This document shows, one piece after another, positions 10,315 through 19,119 of a stretch of 64,000 nt of DNA (position 1 is the stretch's first letter; the number at the start of each line of letters is the position of its first letter). The notes under the pieces are model-generated. The model was not told the origin of the DNA. It saw only the letters and a program-made list of their open reading frames with translations, and ran no database searches. The position numbers and the translations under genes were made by a program. Source of the stretch: Syntrophaceae bacterium (GTDB lineage Bacteria; Desulfobacterota; Syntrophia; Syntrophales; PHBD01); contig JABLXX010000004.1 of NCBI GenBank assembly GCA_013177825.1, positions 165,990 to 229,989 of the forward strand. The letters are read 5' to 3'.

Positions 10315-11706
10315 ATGGCCAAGATTCTTGTCATCGATGACGACGAATCCATCTGCGAAACCCTCGAGATGTACCTTTCGGAGGAAGGCTATGAGGTCGT
10401 GACGGCCAATACCGGGACGACGGGGCTCAACCGATATGTGGAAGGTCCCACCGACGTGGTGATCCTGGACATCCGCCTGCCGGACATCGACGGATTCACC
10501 GTCCTGGAGGATCTCCGGGAAGAAAACGAAAACGTGAAGGTGATCATGATTACGGCCCACCACGACATGGACTCGACCATCAAGGCCATGAAGGGGGGCG
10601 CCTTCGATTATATCCACAAGCCTGTCAATGTGGACGAGCTGGATGTGGCCATCAAGAAGGCCCTCAAGACCAACGAGATGGAAAAGAAGATCGACGGCCT
10701 CCTCATGGAGCCCTCCCGGCGCTTCAAGGTGGGCGATATCATCGGTGCAGGGCGGTTGATGAGGGACATCTTCAAGACCATCGGCGTGGTCTCTCAAAGC
10801 AAAACCACCGTAATGATCCAGGGGGAGAGCGGGACGGGCAAGGAGCTCATCGCCCGGGTCATTCACAACAATACTTCTCCCGACGAGCCTTATATCGCCA
10901 TCAACTGCTCCGCCATCGTGGAGACCCTGCTGGAATCGGAGCTCTTCGGTCATGAGAAGGGGTCCTTCACCGGGGCGTTCACGCGAAAGCTCGGGAAATT
11001 CGAGTTGGCCAGGCAGGGGACCGTCTTTCTCGACGAGATCAGCGAGATGTCTATTAATCTTCAGGCCAAACTTCTCCGGGTTCTTCAGGAAATGGAGTTC
11101 GAACGGGTCGGGGGCAAGGACCGGGTGCCCGTTCACGCCCGGGTCATCGCCGCGACCAACCGGGACCTGAAAACCCTGGTGGAGGAGGGGAAGTTCCGGG
11201 AGGATCTCTATTACCGGCTGAACATCTTATCGATCCGGATCCCCGCCCTACGGGAGAGGAGGGAGGATATCCCTCCACTCGTGGACTACCTTCTGGCGAA
11301 GATCAATGTGGATCTTCACAAGCGGATCGTGAGCGTTTCCGAAGACATGATGGACGTCTTCATGAAGTACGACTGGCCCGGAAATGTCCGGGAGCTCGAA
11401 AACCTGCTTGTCCGGGCGGCCGTTGTCGCCAAGGGGCAGGTCCTGGGAAAAGGCGATTTCCCGGAACTTCTGGGGGAGCCGCAGCCTGAGGTTACGGCTG
11501 GAGAGAAGGCCGAAGAAACAAAGCTTCCGTACCGGGATGCATCCGGGAGGATCATGACCCTGGATGAACTGGAGGAAGACCAGATTCGAAGAATTCTGGC
11601 CGATGGGGGCCGGAACAAGGGAGAGATCTGTGAGAGTCTCGGCATCTCCCGGCCCACGTTCGAACGAAAACTGGAGAAGTACGACATCAATTTCGAAAAG
11701 GAATGA
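10315..11706 (+). CDS. Sigma-54-dependent response regulator (NtrC family)
   Basis: 463 residues. The N-terminal receiver domain has phospho-acceptor Asp near 52 (VVILDIRLPD) and the conserved Lys near 102. The central AAA+ domain has Walker A GESGTGKE near 170-177 and the sigma-54 contact loop as GSFTGA near 216-221, a conservative variant of GAFTGA. A C-terminal Fis-type helix-turn-helix follows (NKGEICESLGISRPTFERKL). I chose the ATG at 10315 because AGGAGAG precedes it. A TTG 27 bases earlier overlaps the kinase stop. It is encoded 23 bases after the kinase and is presumably its partner. No clear -24/-12 target promoter was found nearby. Confidence 0.93.
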   Translation: MAKILVIDDDESICETLEMYLSEEGYEVVTANTGTTGLNRYVEGPTDVVILDIRLPDIDGFTVLEDLREENENVKVIMITAHHDMDSTIKAMKGGAFDYIHKPVNVDELDVAIKKALKTNEMEKKIDGLLMEPSRRFKVGDIIGAGRLMRDIFKTIGVVSQSKTTVMIQGESGTGKELIARVIHNNTSPDEPYIAINCSAIVETLLESELFGHEKGSFTGAFTRKLGKFELARQGTVFLDEISEMSINLQAKLLRVLQEMEFERVGGKDRVPVHARVIAATNRDLKTLVEEGKFREDLYYRLNILSIRIPALRERREDIPPLVDYLLAKINVDLHKRIVSVSEDMMDVFMKYDWPGNVRELENLLVRAAVVAKGQVLGKGDFPELLGEPQPEVTAGEKAEETKLPYRDASGRIMTLDELEEDQIRRILADGGRNKGEICESLGISRPTFERKLEKYDINFEKE

Positions 11707-11754
11707 TTCGAGGCGGTCCACCGGCCGGCCGATCGGAACAGGAAAACCGACAGA

Positions 11755-12339
11755 ATGAACAAGTCCAGTCAGTCCATCTTTGCCGGCACAGCCGCGGACC
11801 CGTCCCAGTTTCCCCGGGAAGGCCTTCCCGAGGTCGCGTTTGCCGGCCGCTCCAATGTCGGGAAATCATCTCTGATCAACGCCCTTCTGAATCGCCGGAG
11901 CCTGGCCAGGACGAGCAAAACCCCCGGAAAGACGCGAGCTATCCAGTTTTTCCGCGTCAATGACGATCTGCTGTTTGCGGACCTTCCCGGGTACGGGTTC
12001 GCCCGTGTTGCGCGGACCCTTCGGGAGGACTGGGGGCCCCTGATTGAGGAGTACCTGACGGAAAGGGATCGCCTGAAACTCCTGATTCTGCTTCTGGATA
12101 TCCGCCGTGATGTCACCCCGGACGATCTGGCGCTTCTGGAATGGCTTGCACTCAAGGGGGTACCGGCGCTGGTGGTTCTTACGAAAATCGATACGCTGTC
12201 CCGGACGCAGCAGACGGCGCGGGAGCGAATCATCCGCTCGGCGCTTGGACAGGCGGGTGAATCACTACTGATGGTTTCCGCCCGAACGGGAGCCGGGAAA
12301 AACAACTTGTGGGGGGCAATCCGAAGGCGTGTGCTCTAA
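11755..12339 (+). CDS. engB: Ribosome biogenesis GTP-binding protein YsxC/EngB
   Basis: 194 residues, a full-length small GTPase that assists late large-subunit assembly. The GTPase motifs are in order: G1 GRSNVGKSS near 32-40, switch I with the TPGKTR segment, G3 DLPGYG near 73-78, and G4 TKID near 143-146. It follows the response regulator by about 50 bases on the same strand, and a strong hairpin terminator lies just downstream. No unusual insertions are seen. Confidence 0.95.
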   Translation: MNKSSQSIFAGTAADPSQFPREGLPEVAFAGRSNVGKSSLINALLNRRSLARTSKTPGKTRAIQFFRVNDDLLFADLPGYGFARVARTLREDWGPLIEEYLTERDRLKLLILLLDIRRDVTPDDLALLEWLALKGVPALVVLTKIDTLSRTQQTARERIIRSALGQAGESLLMVSARTGAGKNNLWGAIRRRVL

Positions 12340-12380
12340 AAACTTGCTGAAGGAGTTAAGGGATTCGGGATGATCTCGAA

Positions 12381-12421
12381 TGAGAAAAAGGGGGCCGATT
12401 TCAATCGGTCCCCTTTTTCTC
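12381..12421. terminator. Bidirectional terminator between engB and the ACT gene
   Basis: Long near-perfect inverted repeat: TGAGAAAAAGGGGGCCGATT, a two-base loop, then the complement with one offset. It offers T-rich 3' ends in both directions and lies between convergent genes. Confidence 0.85.
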
Positions 12422-12464
12422 ATTTCAGGACGCAGCAGACGACCGCTGATCAACAGCCTGCCGA

Positions 12465-12896
12465 CTAGAGCGAGTAAATTTCTTCACCCACGATGCGGAT
12501 CCAGTTCTGCTTCAGAATACGGGACGCTTGCTCGATTTTGTCCACACCCAGGATCACAATGGTTTCCCGGCCGATGCGGTTGATGGTTGTATAGAGGTAG
12601 TGGACATTGACGTCGCTGCCGGCCAGGGGCTTGAGGATTGCGTTCATTCCGCCCGGGTGGTCGGGCACCTCCGCCGCCAGGACCGCCGTGACTTCGTAAT
12701 TGTACCCGAATGTCATGAGAATGGCGGAGGCCCGCTCCGGCTCGTTCACCACCAGCCGGACCATGCTGCTCTCGGTCGTGCTGGCCGTGAGCAGGGCCTT
12801 TGCGGTGATTCCCTCGTTGTCCAGCATGTTCATGAGCTTCAGAAGCGTTCCCGGGACATTGTCCAGCAGAACCGAGATCTGGTTGACGATCTTCAT
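12465..12896 (-). CDS. Tandem ACT-domain protein at the end of a 2-oxoacid oxidoreductase operon
   Basis: 143 residues made of two ACT-type regulatory folds and no catalytic domain. The first begins MKIVNQISVLLDNVPGTL, with the canonical N-V/I-PGTL ligand turn. The second, after about residue 72, has the PDHPGGMNAIL turn. ACT folds bind amino acids, often branched-chain ones. It overlaps the stop of the oxidoreductase gamma gene by four bases (ATGA-type coupling), so it belongs to that operon. A role in sensing the amino acid related to the 2-oxoacid substrate is inference; a thiolation- or transcription-independent sensor is equally possible. Confidence 0.8.
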   Translation of the reverse strand: MKIVNQISVLLDNVPGTLLKLMNMLDNEGITAKALLTASTTESSMVRLVVNEPERASAILMTFGYNYEVTAVLAAEVPDHPGGMNAILKPLAGSDVNVHYLYTTINRIGRETIVILGVDKIEQASRILKQNWIRIVGEEIYSL

Positions 12897-13453
12897 CGGC
12901 CGGCCTCCCCATCGACGGACTCGAGAAAGCGGAAACCGGCGTCGAAGGCTTTCCGGTTCGATTCGTGCATCGCCTTCTTCTTGCTTCCCATGATGGTCTC
13001 CAGGCTCTTCATGTATATCTCCGGCCGGATGATTCCCGTCTTTTGCAGAAATGCCCCCATCATGACGACATTGGCGGCCCTCGGGTTGCCGACGTCCTCA
13101 GCCATCTCCGCGCAGGGAATGGCGTAGAAGGTGATGTCCTTTCGGGTCGGCCGGGCCTCGATGATGGAAGCGTTCAGGAACAGGATGCCGCCCTTGGCGA
13201 GGCGGTTCTGGAAAGTATAAAGGGATGGTGCGTTCATGACCACCAGGTAATCAGGCTCCGATGCAATGGGGGAGGCGATTTCCTCATCCCCCAGGGAGAT
13301 CGTACAGTTGGCCGTTCCGCCCCGCATCTCGGCACCGTAGGCGGGCAGATACGTCACATGGAAACCCTGCGTCATCGCCCCGTGGGCGAGGCTGTAGCCC
13401 ATCATGAGAACGCCCTGGCCGCCGAATCCGGAGAAGATGGTCTTGACGTTCAT
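12893..13453 (-). CDS. 2-oxoacid:ferredoxin oxidoreductase, gamma subunit
   Basis: 186 residues from the ATG at 13453. This overlaps the beta stop by four bases and has AGGAGAAGAAGTC just upstream; a longer in-frame start within beta is unlikely. The protein shows the gamma-subunit pattern: FSGFGGQGVLMMG near the N-terminus, then PAYGAEMRGGTANC, typical of KorC/VorC/PorG. With the ferredoxin, alpha and beta genes it forms a four-gene complex that oxidatively decarboxylates a 2-oxoacid to acyl-CoA and reduces ferredoxin, acting in the cytoplasm. The substrate (2-oxoglutarate or a branched-chain 2-oxoacid) cannot be decided from sequence here. Confidence 0.88.
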   Translation of the reverse strand: MNVKTIFSGFGGQGVLMMGYSLAHGAMTQGFHVTYLPAYGAEMRGGTANCTISLGDEEIASPIASEPDYLVVMNAPSLYTFQNRLAKGGILFLNASIIEARPTRKDITFYAIPCAEMAEDVGNPRAANVVMMGAFLQKTGIIRPEIYMKSLETIMGSKKKAMHESNRKAFDAGFRFLESVDGEAGR

Positions 13454-14217
13454 GACTTCTTCTCCTTCCCGGTTTCTTTGGTGCCGATGTCTTTGAGGAC
13501 ACCAAGTGGAAACTCCTTCGTCATGACCTCGTCGATCCACTTACAGGCATCGACGGCGCTCATCTTCCAGTTTGTGGGACAGGGGGAGAGGACCTCCACC
13601 ATGCTGAACCCGCGGTTATCCATCTGATACTGGAAGGCCTTCCGGATGGCTCGTTTTGTCTTCATGACCGCCGCCGGACTGTTGACGGTGCAACGTTCGA
13701 TGTAGGCAGCCCCCCGAAGTTGGGCGAGGATCTCGCTGATCTGAACGGGGTATCCATCCAGGAGAGGCGTCCGGCCGGGGGGAGACGTCGTGGTTTTCTG
13801 CCCAAGGATGGTCGTGGGGGCCATCTGGCCTCCCGTCATTCCGTAGACGGCGTTGTTGATGAAAATGATCGTGATGTTTTCTCCCCGGTTGGCGGCGTGG
13901 AAGCTTTCGGATGTACCGATGGCCGCCAGATCGCCGTCACCCTGGTAGGAGAAGACGAGATGATTCGGCAGAACCCGCTTGACTCCTGTGGCCAGGGCAG
14001 GTCCCCGTCCGTGGGGGGCCTCGACCATGTCTATATCGAAGTAGAAATATGCCAGAACGGCGCACCCCGCCGGGGGGACGCCGATGGAACTGCCGCGCAT
14101 GTCCATTTCGTCAATAACCTCGGCCACCAGGCGGTGGACGATGCTGTGACCGCACCCTGGACAATAGTGGGTGGGAGTGGGCTTGAGGCTTCTGGGTCTT
14201 CCGAAGATCTTTTTCAT
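13450..14217 (-). CDS. 2-oxoacid:ferredoxin oxidoreductase, beta subunit (thiamine pyrophosphate binding)
   Basis: 255 residues from the ATG at 14217; sequence further upstream in frame is non-typical. It contains the N-terminal YCPGCGHS motif of KorB-type beta subunits. The TPP/Mg2+ site runs from GDGDLAAIGTSE through FINNAVYGMTGGQ. This subunit carries the cofactor that forms the acyl-TPP intermediate. It lies 34 bases after alpha and overlaps gamma by four bases. The CxxCGH form without the extra C-terminal cysteines is like KGOR/VOR enzymes rather than fused pyruvate oxidoreductase. Confidence 0.93.
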   Translation of the reverse strand: MKKIFGRPRSLKPTPTHYCPGCGHSIVHRLVAEVIDEMDMRGSSIGVPPAGCAVLAYFYFDIDMVEAPHGRGPALATGVKRVLPNHLVFSYQGDGDLAAIGTSESFHAANRGENITIIFINNAVYGMTGGQMAPTTILGQKTTTSPPGRTPLLDGYPVQISEILAQLRGAAYIERCTVNSPAAVMKTKRAIRKAFQYQMDNRGFSMVEVLSPCPTNWKMSAVDACKWIDEVMTKEFPLGVLKDIGTKETGKEKKS

Positions 14218-14251
14218 GGTTTGTCGGATCCTTGACCGGTCGGTCCGGGGA

Positions 14252-15364
14252 TTACGGTCCGAAGGGACCTTCCACAACCTTGAACCGGAGGAAACGGTCC
14301 ACGTATGCATCCTTCTGCGGATAGCGGCGGGATACCACGTTGGATAGTTCCGCCGGTGTCGGGACGACGCCACCGGGACGGCCGAAGAAATCGATGTTGG
14401 CGAATCCCTGGAGGGCGAGTCGAACGTCATCGAGCATCTGGCCTGTACTCATTTCGAAGACGATGAAGTGTTTGATGTGCTCGGACAGCTCCCGAAGTTC
14501 GCGGGTGGGAAAGGGCCACAGGCTGACGGGCCGGAACAGCCCCACCTTCAGTCCCATGCTCCGGAGGCGGCGTATGGCCCCTTTGGCGACCCGGGCGGCG
14601 GTTCCATAGGCGACGATCATCATTTCCGCATCTTCCGCCTCGTGGATCTCGCAGCGGGTCTCCTGCCGGCTGATCAGATCGTATTTCCGGGCCAGCTTCC
14701 AGTTGTGCTCTTCCATTTCGATGGCATCCAGGATGAGCCCGCGGATGAATTTGCTCTTTCCGTCGCCCGCCCCCTTCAGAACGTAGCAATCCGGATACTG
14801 CCGGGGCTTGGGTTTCCGGAACACGACGGGTTCCATCATCTGGCCCATCATCCCGTCGGCGAGAATCATCACCGGCGTCCGGTACTTGTCCGCCAGGTCG
14901 AAGGCGTCCATGGTCAGATCCGCCAGTTCCTGGCCCGTGGCGGGGGCCAGGACGATGGTCCGGTAGTCGCCGTGACCGCCGCCGCGGGTGGCCTGGAAAT
15001 AGTCCCCCTGGGAGGGACGGATGTTGCCCAGACCGGGTCCGCCTCGCATCATGTTGACGATCACTCCGGGGAGTTCGCAGGCGGCCATGGAGGAGATGCC
15101 CTCCTGCTTGAGGGATATGCCGGGGCTGGAAGACGACGTCATCACGCGGGCTCCGGCGGCGCTGGCTCCGGCGATCATGTTGATGGCGGCGATCTCGCTT
15201 TCCGACTGGATGAAGACGCCCCCCTCCGCCTTGCGGAGATGTTCCGCCATGTATTCCGTCAATTCGTTCTGGGGGGTGATGGGATATCCGGCATAGAAGC
15301 GGCAGCCCGCACGGATGGCGGCCTCGCCGATCACGCAGTTTCCCTGCATCAGGACCTTAGTCAC
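14252..15364 (-). CDS. 2-oxoacid:ferredoxin oxidoreductase, alpha subunit
   Basis: 370 residues from a GTG at 15364, which overlaps the ferredoxin gene by eight bases with GAGGTGTACC upstream. The resulting N-terminus, MTKVLMQGNCVIGEAAIRAG, matches KorA/VorA starts; an ATG at 15349 is the alternative. The pyrimidine-binding domain includes AGYPITPQ near 30 and QSESEIAAINMIAGAS near 55-70. The transketolase-like domain II follows. Subunit order D-A-B-C with a separate small ferredoxin is the classic four-subunit 2-oxoglutarate/2-ketoisovalerate layout. Confidence 0.93.
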   Translation of the reverse strand: MTKVLMQGNCVIGEAAIRAGCRFYAGYPITPQNELTEYMAEHLRKAEGGVFIQSESEIAAINMIAGASAAGARVMTSSSSPGISLKQEGISSMAACELPGVIVNMMRGGPGLGNIRPSQGDYFQATRGGGHGDYRTIVLAPATGQELADLTMDAFDLADKYRTPVMILADGMMGQMMEPVVFRKPKPRQYPDCYVLKGAGDGKSKFIRGLILDAIEMEEHNWKLARKYDLISRQETRCEIHEAEDAEMMIVAYGTAARVAKGAIRRLRSMGLKVGLFRPVSLWPFPTRELRELSEHIKHFIVFEMSTGQMLDDVRLALQGFANIDFFGRPGGVVPTPAELSNVVSRRYPQKDAYVDRFLRFKVVEGPFGP

Positions 15365-15572
15365 GGTACACCTCGATGGCCACTTCCGGACAGATGATGC
15401 CGCACAGGGCGCAGCCGGTACATTTGGCGCCCTCAACCGATTCGACGGGGCGATACCCTTTTTGATTGAATTCCTTGCCCGGACGTATGTTGCCCTGCTT
15501 GCAGGCCTGAATGCAGAGGTGGCATTCCTTGCACAGGTTCCGGTCAATGACTATCATTCCCTTCGGTGCCAT
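15357..15572 (-). CDS. 2-oxoacid:ferredoxin oxidoreductase, delta (2x[4Fe-4S] ferredoxin) subunit
   Basis: 71 residues with two cysteine clusters: CKECHLCIQACKQG near residues 14-27 and CTGCALCGIICPE near 51-63. Each follows CxxCxxCxxxC, so two [4Fe-4S] clusters are expected. It is the first gene of the oxidoreductase operon and passes electrons from the TPP site to free ferredoxin. ATG at 15572; an internal ATG at 15557 would shorten it by five residues without touching a cluster. Confidence 0.92.
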   Translation of the reverse strand: MAPKGMIVIDRNLCKECHLCIQACKQGNIRPGKEFNQKGYRPVESVEGAKCTGCALCGIICPEVAIEVYRD

Positions 15573-15658
15573 TCCGTCTCCTGTAGAGGGGAGAATAGGT
15601 AGAAAACAGGAGGGCCTTTATTCAAAAACCGCTCTGAAAGTCAAGGCGAATCTTCGGC

Positions 15659-16162
15659 TCAGATCTTCGCCACCTGGAATCCTTCCAGCCGGATCGCCAC
15701 GGAACGCTGGAGGAGTTCAATGGAAACCACGAACAGTTCCTGCTGGTAATCGGCCTTCAGCACGATACCCTCTATTCCCTGGAAAGGTCCGTCGATGATG
15801 CAGGCCCTCTCCCCCACCTTCGGGTACTGGATCTGCTGGATCTCCACCCGGGAGACGACCAGGCGCTGGATCGCGTCGATTGTTTCATCCGGGACGGGAA
15901 TCGGCTCCTGGCTGTTCGGCCGGCCGAGGATTCGGACCACTCCGGATGTCTTAAGGATGTCGAGCCGGATCCGGTTGTCCATCTCCGCTGTTTCGGCAAA
16001 GAGATATCCGGGAAACATGGGAACGGGAATCTTCTTCCGCCGGTCTTTGCGCTTGCTCCACACCTCCATCTTCGGTAGAAAGGCGTGGACGGCCTTCTGA
16101 GTCAGTCCCAGGCAGACCTTGTCTTCGTGACGGCTTCTCGTATGGATGGCGTACCAAGGCAT
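15659..16162 (-). CDS. NusG-paralogue transcription elongation factor (RfaH/UpxY-like)
   Basis: 167 residues. The N-terminal NGN domain begins MPWYAIHTRSRHEDKV, contains FLPKMEVWSKRKDRRKKI and the conserved PMFPGYLFA, and binds RNA polymerase. The C-terminal KOW domain is around VGERACIIDGPFQGIEGIVLK. It differs from housekeeping NusG, which is normally encoded beside secE and rplK, and resembles the specialised paralogues (UpxY, RfaH, LoaP) that act on one long operon. No capsule or long biosynthetic operon is directly downstream. The only sugar-nucleotide genes are at 19.1-20.3 kb on the other strand. Its target is unknown. Confidence 0.82.
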   Translation of the reverse strand: MPWYAIHTRSRHEDKVCLGLTQKAVHAFLPKMEVWSKRKDRRKKIPVPMFPGYLFAETAEMDNRIRLDILKTSGVVRILGRPNSQEPIPVPDETIDAIQRLVVSRVEIQQIQYPKVGERACIIDGPFQGIEGIVLKADYQQELFVVSIELLQRSVAIRLEGFQVAKI

Positions 16163-16244
16163 ATCCCGGATCTCCCTCCTGGCTGCCGACGATTCATAGC
16201 GCGGTCTATATCAAAGCATCCCGTTTTGCAACGAGGATCGGATC

Positions 16245-17846
16245 ATGAACCTTCGGATCAGCGGACTGGAACTCTCTCTCGGCAAGCCGGAAGCGTCTCT
16301 GAAGGGGGAGGTGTCGGGGCTTCTGAACGTCCCGGAAGATGCCATCTCCCGCCTGAGAATCATTCGTCGTGCCGTTGACGCCCGCCAGTCCAGGCCACCC
16401 CGGTTCGTTTATGTCGTGGAAGTGAGTGTCCCGGATGATGTCCGCCTGTCCCCGGTGCAGAAAAAAGGAATCACGACGGCCGCCTCTTTACCCGATCCTG
16501 TCCCCTTGCCGGTCCCGGCGATCGCCCGGGGAGGTGCCCGGCCGGTCGTCGTCGGGACCGGACCGGCCGGCCTGTTTGCAGCCCTGACGCTGGCCGGAAG
16601 CGGTCTTCCGCCCCTCCTCGTGGAAAGGGGCAAACCCGTGGAGGAAAGAATCGCCGATGTTCAAAGCTTCTGGGAAAGGGGAGTCCTTGATCCGGAGAGC
16701 CATGTCCACTTCGGCGAGGGGGGCGCGGGGACATTCTCCGACGGCAAGCTCACCAGCCGGTCGAAGAATCCCTATACGCCATGGGTGAAAAGAGTCCTTG
16801 TCGATGCGGGAGCGCCTTCTTCGATCCTGACGGATGCCAAACCGCACATTGGTACGGACCGCTTGAGAAAAGTTTTGATTTCGCTGAGGAATCGCCTGAT
16901 CGAACAGGGTTGTGAGGTCCGTTTCCGGACCGTTCTGACCGATCTGCTCATGCATCGGGGAAAGCTTGCCGGAGTCGTTTTCGGATCCGGAGAGGAGGTT
17001 CCTGCGGATGCCCTCATCCTTGCAACCGGCCAGAGCGCCCCGGACGTGTATCGTCTGCTGATGGCCCGGGGAATGTGCCTGGAGGCCAAGCCGTATGCCA
17101 TCGGGCTCCGCATGCAGCATCCGCAGGACGGGATCGACCGAATCCAGTACGGGAAGTGGGCCGGCCATCCGGACCTGCCTCCGGCGGAGTATTTCCTGGC
17201 CGTGAAAACCCCGGTGGGAGGCCGTTCGGTTTACACGTTCTGCATGTGTCCGGGCGGAGAGATCATCGGCTGCAGTTCCGAGGAGGGCGGCGTTGTGACA
17301 AACGGCATGAGCACGTGGAGACGGAATGGCCCATGGGCCAACAGCGCCGTTGTCGTGAACGTGCGGACGGATGACTTTCGGGAATTCGGGGAAGGACCGC
17401 TGGCAGGCCTCGCCTTCCGCCGCTTCTGGGAAAAGCGGGCCTATAAACTGGGTGGTGGTGGCTTTTTTGCGCCGGCCCAGCGAGTAACCGAATTTCTAAA
17501 GGATGGGTCGTTCGATTCCTTGGGTGACGTTACGTATCGTCCCGGCGTTCGGGGAGCGCCTCTCCGGGATGCCCTCCCTTCGTTCGCCGTCGATGCGATC
17601 AAGGCGGGCCTCCTGCTTTTCGAGAGGAAGATTCGCGGCGTCGTCTCCGAGGAGGCCATGCTCGTCGGCGTTGAAACCCGGACGTCGTCACCGGTTCGGA
17701 TCCTTCGCGACGAGAACGGTCGATGCATCGGCGGGGACGGAATCTATCCCTGCGGAGAGGGGGCCGGCTATGCAGGGGGAATCGTCAGTTCCGCCCTGGA
17801 CGGTATTCGGGCGGCACGGCGGCTCCTGGAGACACGAGCCGGTTGA
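16245..17846 (+). CDS. FAD-dependent dehydrogenase, COG2509 family
   Basis: 533 residues, a cytoplasmic flavoprotein of unknown substrate. An N-terminal alpha/beta domain of about 90 residues precedes the Rossmann FAD site VVVGTGPAGLFAAL at 101-114. HFGEGGAGTFSDGKL near 151-165 and a C-terminal GIYPCGEGAGYAGGI near 500-514 are typical of the COG2509 family; the latter contacts FAD. It is divergently arranged from the NusG paralogue and its TGA abuts the ribD stop with no spacer. The family is widespread in anaerobes but has no agreed reaction, so none is assigned. Confidence 0.85.
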   Translation: MNLRISGLELSLGKPEASLKGEVSGLLNVPEDAISRLRIIRRAVDARQSRPPRFVYVVEVSVPDDVRLSPVQKKGITTAASLPDPVPLPVPAIARGGARPVVVGTGPAGLFAALTLAGSGLPPLLVERGKPVEERIADVQSFWERGVLDPESHVHFGEGGAGTFSDGKLTSRSKNPYTPWVKRVLVDAGAPSSILTDAKPHIGTDRLRKVLISLRNRLIEQGCEVRFRTVLTDLLMHRGKLAGVVFGSGEEVPADALILATGQSAPDVYRLLMARGMCLEAKPYAIGLRMQHPQDGIDRIQYGKWAGHPDLPPAEYFLAVKTPVGGRSVYTFCMCPGGEIIGCSSEEGGVVTNGMSTWRRNGPWANSAVVVNVRTDDFREFGEGPLAGLAFRRFWEKRAYKLGGGGFFAPAQRVTEFLKDGSFDSLGDVTYRPGVRGAPLRDALPSFAVDAIKAGLLLFERKIRGVVSEEAMLVGVETRTSSPVRILRDENGRCIGGDGIYPCGEGAGYAGGIVSSALDGIRAARRLLETRAG

Positions 17847-18971
17847 TCAGGTCGCCCCGGCATCTACTGCCGACGCTTTGGGATCCCGCAGAACGCCGTC
17901 GAAGATCATATCCTCGCCCCGGCGAAACACCTTCCGCCAGGTCAGGCCGACGGCTTCTTCCATATTGCGGATATTAAGCTCTCCCACCGCGTTGATCCCG
18001 CTCCCCAGAATTTTCGGAGCCACGACAACCACGATCCGGTCGGCCAGCCGTTCCTGCAAAACAGATGTGATCACTCCGGCGCCGCCTTCCACGAGCACGG
18101 ATGTTACTCCCTTCCGGCCCAGCAGAAGGAAGAGTCCTGCCAAATCCACGCGGCCCTGCTTGTCCTCCGGGACATGCAGGATATCGATGCCCTTCCGCGA
18201 AACCTGTTGAATCTTCTTCCGGGGGGCGCGCCCGGTCACGGCGAGCATGGTCCTGGCCTCCTCCTGGTCCCGGAGCAGCTTCGCACCCAGGGGGATCCGA
18301 AGGCCGGCGTCGACGACCACCCGGAGAGGATTACGCCCTTTGACCCGTCGTACCGTCAGTTCCGGATCATCCTTCAGAACCGTGCCGATTCCTACGAGAA
18401 TTGCGTCATGGGTGCTCCGCAGCCGATGGGCGAGAGTGAGTGAGGGGGGGGAACTGATCCACCGGGAGTGACCGGTGCAGGTGGCGATCCGGCCGTCCAA
18501 AGTCTGGGCGAATTTCAGTGTGACGAAAGGGCGCCCCGTTTCCATGTATGTAAAAAAACGCTCGTTCAGGGCCCGGCATTGGGGAGCCAGTACACCCACG
18601 GTCGTCCGGATGCCCGCCTTTTCCAAGGCGGCGATGCCGGCCCCGGCAACGAGGGGGTTCGGATCCGGAGTTCCGATGACGACGCGGGCCGGCCTCTTGC
18701 CGATGAGGGCCTCGGCGCACGGAGGGGTTCGGCCATGATGGCTGCAGGGTTCCAGCGTAACGTAGACCGTAGACCCCTCGACGGATTCCGGGGCCTTGCG
18801 GAGTGCGTTGATCTCCGCATGCTCCTCGCCGCAGCAGCGGTGGTATCCCTCCCCGATGATCCGGTCGTCCCGGACGATGACGGCACCCACCATCGGATTC
18901 GGAGTAACCCGGCAGGCGCCTCTCCGGGCCAGGGCAAGAGCCCTTCGCATGTAACGTTCGTCGCTGTTCAT
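17847..18971 (-). CDS. ribD: Bifunctional riboflavin biosynthesis deaminase/reductase RibD
   Basis: 374 residues from the ATG at 18971 (AAGGAGAAGG upstream). It catalyses the second and third steps of riboflavin synthesis: deamination of the pyrimidinone, then reduction of the ribose side chain. The deaminase domain holds the zinc motif HAE at 51-53 with PCSHHGRTPPC at 75-85. The reductase domain spans about 150-374, with TLKFAQTLDGRIA and VEGGAGVITS. No other rib genes are next to it. An upstream in-frame ATG at 19055 would overlap the opposite-strand gene's leader and is unlikely. Confidence 0.95.
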   Translation of the reverse strand: MNSDERYMRRALALARRGACRVTPNPMVGAVIVRDDRIIGEGYHRCCGEEHAEINALRKAPESVEGSTVYVTLEPCSHHGRTPPCAEALIGKRPARVVIGTPDPNPLVAGAGIAALEKAGIRTTVGVLAPQCRALNERFFTYMETGRPFVTLKFAQTLDGRIATCTGHSRWISSPPSLTLAHRLRSTHDAILVGIGTVLKDDPELTVRRVKGRNPLRVVVDAGLRIPLGAKLLRDQEEARTMLAVTGRAPRKKIQQVSRKGIDILHVPEDKQGRVDLAGLFLLLGRKGVTSVLVEGGAGVITSVLQERLADRIVVVVAPKILGSGINAVGELNIRNMEEAVGLTWRKVFRRGEDMIFDGVLRDPKASAVDAGAT

Positions 18972-19119
18972 CCGGACCTTCTCCTTCGTCCAGGCAGGCG
19001 GTCGCCGACCTATATCATGCACGGCCTGGAAGGAAAAACGCTTTTTGTTGGGCATCCGGGGGATTTATGATATACATCCCGCGCCATTGAAAGAACAGGG
19101 CAAGGAAAGGAGATCAGGC

